A stretch of DNA of 64,000 nucleotides from Simmondsia chinensis (lineage: Eukaryota > Streptophyta > Magnoliopsida > Caryophyllales > Simmondsiaceae): positions 12,065,237 through 12,129,236 of the forward strand of contig JAGTTD010000013.1 of NCBI GenBank assembly GCA_018398585.1, read 5' to 3'. Shown piece after piece: positions 55,448 to 64,000 of this stretch. A program made the translations under genes and the position numbers. The notes under the pieces were generated by a model. The model ran no database searches. It saw nothing but the letters and a program-made list of their open reading frames with translations, and was not told where the DNA came from. The stretch's first letter is position 1. Each line of letters starts with the position of its first letter.

Positions 55448-56900
55448 TTAGTTTGCAATCCTTTGTAAGTAGATAATTTTCTGAACTTCCAATTCATATT
55501 GATTTGGACATGGATCAAAATATGATATTGGTGATGCATTCCATAAAAAATTCTCATTTCTCCATTTTTTGCTTTTCTCTTGTAGTTCTATAAATATTAC
55601 TTCACCAAATTTACAATCAACAAACCGTGATGTAAAAACATTTCTAGTCAATAGTTCAAGATATTTTATAATTGACAGGGCTACAAAACCAATATAAATT
55701 CCAAGTCTTCTTTATGGACCCGTCTTTGTGCACTGGAGTGGAGCAATTGGAACATACACTGTGTAACCAAAAATTCGTAGATTGGATATACTTGGTTCTA
55801 ATCGAGAGACAATTTGTAGTGGGGAATATATTTGATAAGCAGTTGGTCTAGAACCAAGTAATGCAGTAGCATGTAATATAATATACCCCAAAGCAGAATT
55901 AGGCAACTTTGTTTTCATGAGTAGCGGTCTAGTAGTTAGCTGCGGACATTTATTTAGAGATTTTTCGGACCATTTTGTGTATATTTGTGGGTCATAGGAT
56001 TCTCAATAGTAATCTCAAATGACATACAATAATCAATAAATGTGGGTTGTAAATTCTCATGCATTATCAAGACGGATATTTTTAATTGTGTAATCCAAAA
56101 ATTGAGCTTATAATCGGATTACTTGTGCAAGGAGCCCGCAAACACCACATTATGAGTGAATAACAGTTAAACATGTGACCAATATGTTGAAGCATCTATT
56201 TAACACCATAGAATATTAAAATGGTCTACATGATATAATAATAGGCTCAAATATATCCATCCATACTTTAAAAATGTAGGGAAGTAATCCAATTTTAGTT
56301 GGGTTGACCTAGTAATAATTTTGCATTGAGCATAAGCAGCTCATGAGATTTTATTTGGTAAACTAATCTTCTAGCTCTTTAATGAATGTCCATGAAACTT
56401 TTCAACGATTTTTCTCATCATTGTTAAACTTTTTTTTGACCGACATCGTCATTAAACATGAATGACCCAAAGTCATGCCATAAAATAAAAGTCTTATGGT
56501 CTTTTAGCTTTTGGTCAACCACATCATTAGATTCAATTGGGTTTATATAAGTAAGATATACCCTAGAAGGAAGTGCTGACAATTTTCTTCTTTACTAGGA
56601 TAAACAATATAATATAAAGATATTATTTATCACTTTCATTTATTGTCTTAATGTGATAACCTTTACAACGAATATCTTAAAAACTGATTAGATTTCTCTG
56701 TGATCTACTAGAAAATAGAGAATCCCTTACGATTAGTATTGTTGATCCAAGGAAAATGACATGTGCTCTTTCGGATCCCTTAATAAAATTTGAAATACCC
56801 TATAATATGGTTTTAACATTTGCTTCAGCTAATTATAGCCGAGAAAAGTATACCCTGCTTTTCAGGATAGTGTGTGTTGTTCTATTATCGGCCAAACATT
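55448..56900 (-). pseudogene. Degenerate copia integrase and upstream pol
   Basis: Integrase C-part at 55448-55918 (LGYIILHATALLGSRPTAYQ, LQIVSRLEPSISNLRIFGY, FTSRFVDCKFGEVIF). Further upstream on the minus strand come a decayed core and GAG-pre-integrase (LWHDFGSFMFNDD-like near 56450). No protease or gag recognised. Confidence 0.65.
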
Positions 56901-56965
56901 GATCAAGTCCATGTTTCTCAAGTATATAATGGTCCTGCGTTGGTTAGAAGCTCGTAGTGGTAACG

Positions 56966-57013
56966 TGTTATAAAACTAAGGATATAAAATATATAACATA
57001 AGGAGAACATAAT
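56966..57013 (-). repeat. 5' LTR fragment of the degenerate copia
   Basis: TGTTATAAAACTAAGG...GAGAACATAAT resembles 52876-52923; truncated by the next insertion. Confidence 0.65.
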
Positions 57014-57912
57014 TGTAGTGATTTAGATAATGGATCAGCAAAGTTTAATCAAGTGGTTTACAAACAACGATGGGAGACTGCAAGAACATATTGAAACAAA
57101 CAAAGAACACAAGATATACGTGGTTCGGTCCTCTAAAATTGGCCTAGTCCATGGCTCGCTATCACTAGAGAAGTCTCTTCACTATTAATGAGATTATTAC
57201 AAATTACAAACCAGTAACAACACAAAAATGAATTACAAACTCATTTTTAAGCTTCTAAGTAGAAAATTAACATTACAAAAGAATGAAGATATAAACTGTA
57301 AGGAACTACCATGAATGCACTCTAGGAAGACAAGATCCTCCACAAACCCTAACTAGGATTTCAAACCTCAGAAGGAGCAGGAAAAAGAAGAGGGAAAACA
57401 CACAACGCGGAAACATAAAGGCAAAAGGGAAAAACAATAACCACTGCAATGAACCAGGGCTCCCTTCATACAAACCCTCCATGATCCATGGCAACCTAGG
57501 GGTGGCACAATCCTGGCCATTTTCATCATCGCAATCAACGACCCAGATCACTCTTAAAGAAACATAAAGAGAGATGCCAATCTACACACATGAATCCTTG
57601 GTGAAGCACATGGATGAATGACAAGTGTCCCTCACTAAAATCACAGTAGGGTTTCCAGAGCGTCCCAATCAGTTAGGTAGGGATATGGGCAGGTAATATG
57701 GCGTAGGGGCAAAATGGTCAATGGCTAAATGAGCTAAAACCTCAAAATCATAACGGAATTGCCCCTTAAGTTGCATTTATTTACAATAATGCCATTGCCT
57801 TTATTTTAACTTCATAGGATGCATTTTAGATGGATTATTTACTCAAGTCATGTGTTTTGGTCTTAATACTTAATGTCTAAGCATAGTTGATATACATAGG
57901 AACCAACTTACA
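57014..57912 (-). repeat. 3' LTR of the Tork-like copia
   Basis: An 899-bp LTR, TGTAGTG...CTTACA. Similar to 61872-62537 over its first two-thirds. Confidence 0.8.
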
Positions 57913-58079
57913 ATAATTCTCCACCTTAATTCCTATATAGACCAACTACTAGACACACTTTAGTAATAAGGAGGAAAAGAGATCAAAGAATCCACTAGAT
58001 CCCATGAGCTCTTCACCAAGCTAATACATTTCACCAATTTTCAAGAGGCACGGCCATGGTTCCCATGTGGTGATAAATT

Positions 58080-59560
58080 AAAATTTTCTAGTTGTTCTTT
58101 TACAAAGTTCCTCTTAAAAACTAAGTGTTTAGTACTATCGTGATACACCGGGTTTTTACTTGGGGTCAAAGCAGACTGAAAATCAGTATATATTACTGGG
58201 ATCCCTAAATCTAGATTAATTTCAAAAAGAGATCATTTAGCCGAATGCCTTCTTTTATGGCATCAGTTCAAAAATTCAGCTTTAGTAGTTGACAATGTAG
58301 TTAGTGATTAAAGTCTTGATTTCCGGCTTATTACTGCACCGTTCAAGGTGAAGAGAGCACTTGTGGACTTCCTCCTATCTAAATCCCCTTCATATTCATT
58401 GTTTGTATATCTATTAAGTCTTAAGTCTGACTCTACTTTACCAAAGGTATGTCTAAGACTAACTAATCTTTTATTGTACTTAAGCAACCATTTGACACCA
58501 TTCCAATGTTCTTTCCCAGGGTTTGCTAGACAAAACACTCATACAGTGAGCTAAGTTGGTATGGTATAAGTCATGGCATATATAATAGACACCCTAGACA
58601 TCTCTAGTTGTTCGTGGTCTAGTTCCAGACTTTGTTGTGCAGAAATCTTTGTGATGATTGGCTGTAGGAACCTTGGCTGCCTTATAATTTGTCATATTAA
58701 AATGTTTTAGCACTTTTTCAAGATAATTCTATTAAGTCAATGAATTGTTCTTATTTTCGTGTTTCTGTTTATTTCCATACCCAAATCTTTTTAGCCTAGT
58801 CTAAATCTTTCATATCAAAATTGTCCTTTAACATCCCTTTTAGTTTATTAATTTCAGACATAGATTTACTTGCCAACAGCATATCATTCACATAGATCAA
58901 CAAATATATCACAGAGTCATATCTCAACATTCTTGAAATAAAAGCACACGTTACGTATGATACACATATAACCATTCTCTGTCATAAACAAGTCAAACGA
59001 CAATACCACTATCTAGGTGACTGTTTCAACCCATATATAAATTTTCTCGCAAATCAAACATGGTTTTCTTTACCAAGTTCAGTAAAACCTTATAGTCGAG
59101 CCATGAGGATCTATTCCTCAAGCTGACCCTGCAAGAAGGCATTGATAACATCCATCTGTTCTTAGATCAGGTCATGCTTAGCAATCAAAGATATGACGAT
59201 CCTAATAGTTGTGTATTTAACAACAGGGGAGAAAATCACATTATATTCAGCTCCATCTCTCTGGGTCAAGCCTTTGACCACAAGTTTTGCCTTAAACCTA
59301 GGCTTCTATGATGGTGTGCTGATCTTAAAAACCCACTTATAATCTACCAATTTCTTATCCAATGGCCTAGGGATTAAAGTCCAAGTTTGGCTTTTCCTCA
59401 AGGAACATTTTTATTTTCATAGCACTCATCCATTCTGCTGAATGCTTGATGTTCATAGCCCTTCTATAGGTGAGGGGCTCAAACTCAACATATTCTAGAG
59501 TTGTATTCAGAGCATAGGCTATGAACTCAGTAAAGCCAAATCTCAGGTGCTCTAATATCC
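58080..59560 (-). pseudogene. Tork-like copia RT and RNase H
   Basis: RNase H at 58308-58538 (GKEHWNGVKWLLKY, GDLDRRKSTSALFTLNGAVIS). RT decayed between 58750 and 59560 with recognisable pieces on the minus strand (a ConYVDD-like LINMLLAS stretch near 58890, ATTAFLHG-like near 59140). Many stops. Confidence 0.7.
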
Positions 59561-59869
59561 TTTCTCACTCTATTTCTGGCTAACTTGTAGTCATCTAGGT
59601 TATGTTCAATCACAACATCTTGCCTATAAATGCTCCTCCTAGAACTTGATTGTTACTCAACATGTTTTGGTTCAGGTTCATGTTCAAGGTTAGTAGGGTA
59701 TATGGGGTTTGGTGGATCCAACTCAAACTCATAGTGTTCAAAGTTAAATTTTATTTTCTTTAGCACCTGGACAATAGTTGGATTACTAGCATCCTAGGCT
59801 AAGTAGGGCATTTCAAACTCATTAAAGATTACATGCCACTTATTATGACTCTAGTTATGTTCCCCTCTT

Positions 59870-61080
59870 TAACCCATATTCTGTGCCCTTTCAAACCGTT
59901 AAGGCAGCCAAGGAAGAACTACTTGACAGCTCTAGGCTTTATTTTTCCCTCAGTCTGATGAGCATAAGTGGAACACCTAAAACCATGAAACACAAATTAG
60001 TCTGTTGGCTTGCCAGACCACATTTCTTCAAGGTTTGTAAGATTTATTCCAATTGAAGGGGTTTTGTTAACTAAGTAACTGGCAATTTTAATTGCCTCAC
60101 CCCTAAAGTTTAAGACCAGAAGCAAATAACATGCATCTAACTCTATCTAAAAAGATTTTGTTCATGCATTCTGCTACTCCATTTTGCTGTTGTATTTTCC
60201 TAACAATCAAGTGCCTTTTAGTCCCATCTTTGGCACACAATGCATCAAATTCATAGTTAATATGTTCTAGGCCATTATCAATTCTTAAGACTTTAATCTT
60301 ACATCTTGTTTGATTTTCAGTTAAGTTTTTCCATTTTAGAAAGGTTTGGAAACAATCATCTTTTATTTTTTACAAGATACATCCAAACTTTTCTTGAATA
60401 GTCATCAATAAAAGGGGGAAAAAAATTGATGCACCACCCACGATTGGGACCCTTGAAGGCCTCTACAAGTCATAATACATATAATCAACAAGACCCTTAG
60501 TAATATGCATTCCAATAATAGAAACTAGCATTTAATGTTTGCTAAAGATGCAAGACTGATAGAAATCAAGTTTAGAAAAAGGATCACCACAAAACAGTCC
60601 TTGTTTGGACAACTCATTCAAGTCTCTCTTGGATATATGACCTACCCTCTTATGCCAAAGTTTAGTTGGGTCAGGCATATCAACCATTATAGTATAAGAT
60701 TCAGCAAGAACTACTTCACCTTTCAACACATAGAGACCATTCTTGACCTCTCCTCTAAGAACTACTAGTGATCCTCTAAGAATTTTCATCGCTCCTTAAC
60801 TGGCCTTTAAGGTTAACTCTTTCTAGTCAAGCTGCCTTATTGAAATCAAGTTCCTTCAGAGTTCACGCACATGCTTGACTCCCTCAAGGGTATACAATGT
60901 CTCATTAGACACCCTAATATGCACTGACCCTTCCCCTACAACCTTACAACCATGGTCATTTCCTAGTAGTACCTTCCTTTCATTTTTTTTTTTTTTTTTT
61001 TTTTATAATCAACAAAGCTTAACTAGTCTAAAGTCATGTGGAAACTACATCGATAATCCAAGACCTATTCATGAGTTCTT
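59870..61080 (-). pseudogene. Tork-like copia integrase and protease
   Basis: Integrase core decayed at 59870-60530. The GAG-pre-integrase domain at 60532-60789 is open (VLRGEVKNGLYVLKGEVV, LWHKRVGHISKRDLNEL). The protease region at 60880-61080 contains a 23-base T run (~60981-61003) absent from the related element. Confidence 0.7.
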
Positions 61081-61088
61081 ATGTCATA

Positions 61089-61764
61089 TTAAACATTTAA
61101 CACTTCAGCATTCTCACAACAATCAGAAGAGATAGTATTATCAACAGATGCATGGTTCCTATTTCTTTTAGGACAATTTCTTCTCATATGTCCTAGCTTG
61201 TTACATTCATAACTAATCTTGCAACTCATGGCCTCAGTGACATCTTTCAAGCTAATAGTTTCATGCCTATACCTAAGAGTGTCTTGAAAGGATCTAAGGA
61301 TACTTACGCAGGAAGCATAAAGTATTACAACCTGAACCTCATCATCCATAGTTATTTTAACATTAGTTAGGTCCTAAAGTAACTTATGAAAGTCATCTAA
61401 ATATTTTCCTAAGGGCTTATTCTCATCCATTTTATATGTAAAGAATTTTTGTACAAAGAGAATACGGTTAGAGAGTCTACTTCGTTTTATAAATTTCCTC
61501 TAACTTAGCCCAAATCTTAGATACGGTGGTCTCATAGGAAACATGGGATAAAACAGCATTGCCAAGAGAAAAAAAATAATGGAACCATAATCATGAGACT
61601 TGATTTCTACCTTATCCTTCTCAATTAAATGAGAAGGTTGTTTGTCAACTGGAAGAAGTGTAGATCCCACTCCTTGGGACATCTGCAAGGCTCTCATCTT
61701 CACTTTCTAAAGAGAAGTTGTTCTTCCCATCAAACTTCTCTACATCAAACTTTGCAGAAGCCAT
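61089..61764 (-). pseudogene. Tork-like copia gag
   Basis: Start ATG 61764. Pieces: 61500-61703, then 61089-61349 (VSILRSFQDTLRYRHETISL, and knuckle CNKLGHMRRNC with the first Cys partner YEC-like). Frameshifts separate the pieces. Confidence 0.7.
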
Positions 61765-61884
61765 TATCACAGGATCATTCGGGCAACCTTGTGTTGTGAT
61801 ACAACTTGTAGTGATTTTGCAGAAGCCATTATCACAGGATCATTCGGGCAACCTTGTGTTGTGATACAACTTGTAGTGATTTTG
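61755..61884. repeat. 65-bp tandem duplication spanning gag start, PBS and LTR edge
   Basis: Unit CAGAAGCCATTATCACAGGA...TTGTAGTGATTTTG occurs at 61755-61819 and 61820-61884 without a mismatch by eye. It duplicates the gag start codon, the degenerate PBS (TTGTATCACAAC on the minus strand) and the first bases of the LTR. Confidence 0.93.
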
Positions 61885-62537
61885 ATAATGGATCGACGAA
61901 GTTTAATCAAGATATTTACAAACAACGACGAAAGAATACAAGAAAATACTGAAACAAACCAAGAACACCAAATATACGTGATTTGATCCCTTAAAAATAG
62001 GCCTAGTCCACAGCTCCCTATTGTTTGAGAAGTCTCTTCACTATTATTGAGATTGTTAGAAATTACAGATCAATAACAATGCAAAAATAAATCACAGAAT
62101 CTTTTCTTAATCTTCTAAGGTAGAAACTCAACAATGCAAAAAATCATGACATAAACCTTAAGGAACCACCATGAACTAGCTCCAGGAAGGCAAGATCCTC
62201 CATAAAAATCTAGCTAAGGTTTCAAATCTCAAATGGAACAGGAAGGAGAAGGGAGAAAAAACCACATATTGAAAATACAAAGGCACAAGGGAAAAACAGC
62301 AACCGCTGCAATGAACCAAAGCTTCCCTTCTATACACCCTCCATGCTCTGCTGCAACCTAGGTGTGGCACAATCCTAGCCTTTCCGATCATCACAATTAA
62401 TAGCCAAATCTCTCCTAAAGAAACATAAATGGAGTTGCCAATCTGCAGCCAGTCATCCTTGGGGAAACACAAGGATGAGCGACGCATGCCCCCCACTAAA
62501 AATAGATTGGGATTTCCAGAGTGTCTTGATCAGTTAG
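61872..62537 (-). repeat. 5' LTR of the Tork-like copia (truncated)
   Basis: Starts TGTAGTGATTTTGATAATGG and matches the left LTR up to CAGTTAG, where the CACTA sequence begins. Confidence 0.8.
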
Positions 62538-63301
62538 CACTACAAGAAAGTCTAGAATTTGTGGCGAGATTTTTTGGTGTCAAAAAAGAATTTGCCACAA
62601 AAAATATAAATGTATAACTAATTTATGGCAAGTGAAAATCAGCCACTATAACACGCTTTATTGTGGCGATTAGTATATTTCGCCACAAAAAGTGTTAAAA
62701 TAATTTTACCAGGCAAAAAAAAATTACATATGCGCTCCTAAACTTTAAAAAGAAAAAAGAAAAAGAACCTAAATCTACTCCGTAACCCCTCACTCTCTCT
62801 CCCATTTCCTATTTTCCCCAAATTTCCCCTCGCTGCTGCCACCTCCTCGTCTCCTCCACCACCGCAGCACCACACACCACCGCACACACCACCACGCACC
62901 ACCGCATCTTGCACGATCGCTTCTCCGCCGACCACCTAGCTGCTGCCGATCCCACTTTGACAGAGTCTACACAGTTAGGGTTTCTATTTTGCTTAGGGTT
63001 AGCCTTCTCTCTCTCTCCTCCCTTTTTCTTTCTTATTATTGGTAAATTTATACTTTCCTATAATGGAGAACGTAACTTAGGGTTTCGATTTCCTGCTTTT
63101 CTCTTGATTTAGAGTTTCCTGAAATTTTGTGGTTTCTAGACTAGGTTTAGTCGTCTCCTCTTCTTAGCCTTGTTTTTCTGATTTTAGTTTGGTAAATAAA
63201 AATTTATGAACTACCACATAACTGCACTAGAAATTGAGATAGAAATTCATGAATTTTTTGATTGCTTGCCACCGTAGAAATTCATGAATTGAGAAAGATA
63301 G

Positions 63302-63346
<45 letters not shown>

Positions 63347-64000
63347 AAGCGGTTACAATGATGAGAGAGTGAACGAGAGGAGGAAGAGGATTGAGTCTTG
63401 TACATTTCTCAATCTAGAGATAGAGATAAGGAGAGAATGATGTGTTTGTTCAATTGTGCCCCTAATAGAGTTAGAAAAATATGGGATGATACGATAATAT
63501 GACATGAAGATGGCGTGTAGGGTCATGTTTTTTCAAATTGGTTTGAATTTAGGTTCACAATGTTTGTCGTTCAAGTAACTACATTGGGTTAACCTGTTTT
63601 CAAAACCTTTAATTCTTTTATACAGTTATGTCAAGCTATTGATGAACATAAGGTCAAGTTATGGCACAAATGCCTACTTATGTATTCATTTCTCATATAA
63701 TTTTTCAAATGTTAGTGGTGTGAGCACAGTAAAGCTCATGCTTAGCAGTGTGTGAACATAAATAAGACTAGCCTAAGCTAAGTTAGAACTCCAAATGCTT
63801 GGTATATTTAAATATCTTTGTTTCATTAACATGATAAATTAAGTTTGTTTCTTAGTTATGGAACAATTGTTTTCCTCTTTAGTGTTTAAAAAAAAACAAT
63901 TGTTTCCTAATTAAATTAGTATTTATGTTTTTAGTTGTTCAATACCATCTAATGGATTAGTTTATTCCCGCAAATATAACTTTGTGGTTCATTATTCTTC
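62538..64000 (+). mobile_element. CACTA (En/Spm) transposon, one end
   Basis: Starts CACTACAAGAAAGTCTAG, the typical CACTA terminus. Subterminal copies of TTGTGGCGA / TCGCCACAA / TTTGCCACAAA follow in both orientations (62558-62690). The insertion point within the copia LTR is exact (CAGTTAG|CACTA), with TAG the candidate 3-bp duplication. Beyond 62760 is a C/T- and CACCAC-rich leader-like stretch, TTAGGGTTT words and a (GA)n tract at 63304-63344. No transposase was found before the window edge. Whether all of 62700-64000 belongs to it is unknown. Confidence 0.7.

Larger units (their letters stand above)
52876..57013 (-). mobile_element. Degenerate minus-strand Ty1/copia
   Basis: The left LTR copy begins TGTTATAAGACTAGGG (52876) and ends near 53298. 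The right copy begins TGTTATAAAACTAAGG (56966) and is cut at 57013 by the next copia. The LTR contains the CCCCCGTGTTTTT-type start (minus strand). Pol pieces lie between in minus orientation. Confidence 0.72.
57014..62537 (-). mobile_element. Degenerate Tork-like Ty1/copia nested in the previous LTR
   Basis: The LTRs start TGTAGTGATTT (57014 and 61872). The left copy ends CAACTTACA at 57912. The right copy is cut at 62537 by a CACTA element. The minus-strand purine tract AAGGTGGAGAA lies beside the left LTR. Gag starts MASAKFDVEKFDGKNN at 61764. It is clearly related to, but far more decayed than, the element at 33864-40201. Confidence 0.82.

Noticed and set aside
63304..63344. (GA)n run as a possible special element
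   Set aside because: A simple dinucleotide repeat; common in plant DNA.
1..64000. CRISPR arrays, tRNA or rRNA genes, bacterial defence systems
   Set aside because: No regular short spaced repeats, no tRNA- or rRNA-like sequence recognised; all large features are plant transposons or a plant gene.

Overview
This is a window of nuclear DNA from a flowering plant. The PBS types (initiator tRNA-Met, tRNA-Asp), the chromovirus with a chromodomain, the Ty1/copia lineages, an Au-SINE/RTE-type (TTG)n tail, a CACTA terminus and a seed-type LEA gene all point to an angiosperm, probably a eudicot. The species cannot be read from the sequence. No bacterial genes, rRNA, tRNA or CRISPR were seen. Almost everything is transposable-element sequence, much of it nested. 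The exception is one host gene that is easy to miss because its halves lie 20 kb apart.

Host gene: exon 1 (20587-20841, +) and exon 2 (40934-41128, +) together encode a small late-embryogenesis-abundant protein with two seed-maturation-protein (SMP) repeats, about 149 aa. They are separated by a ~20.1 kb phase-0 intron (20842-40933). That intron holds a degenerate minus-strand copia (22128-30432) with a second copia (22180-28584) inside its LTR, a LINE-like ORF relic, a deleted copia relic, an RTE LINE 3' end and a young Tork-type copia (33859-40206, 5-bp TSD GGGTA).

Left part: 1-3474 is the 5' end of a minus-strand Athila-type Ty3 element (gag, tRNA-Asp PBS, 1424-bp LTR with TATA box). Next come fold-back sequences (3500-3860, 4186-4653), a promoter/leader-like stretch (5552-6000) and copia relics (5320-5397, 6440-7890). 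From 8422 to 20007 lies a tandem LTR-internal-LTR-internal-LTR array of a small non-autonomous element. Its only recognisable domain is an RRM resembling plant polypyrimidine-tract-binding protein. The first LTR of the array is split by a 6.26-kb chromovirus (8630-14886).

Right part: a short-LTR copia (41432-46780, -), an Au-SINE/RTE fragment (46836-46960), a GTTTGGTT-type MITE (47365-47960), a 5'-truncated copia (48285-51850, +) carrying a hAT MITE with an 8-bp TSD (50653-51051), another degenerate copia (52876-57013, -), a degenerate Tork-like copia inserted in the LTR of the previous one (57014-62537, -), and the 5' end of a CACTA element inserted in that element's LTR (from 62538 to the window end).

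What works together: the LEA exons form one transcription unit if the long intron is spliced. The LTR elements are units of gag-pol plus LTR promoters. None of the polyproteins seen is fully open; the Tork copia at 33.9-40.2 kb comes closest, with one nonsense codon visible.
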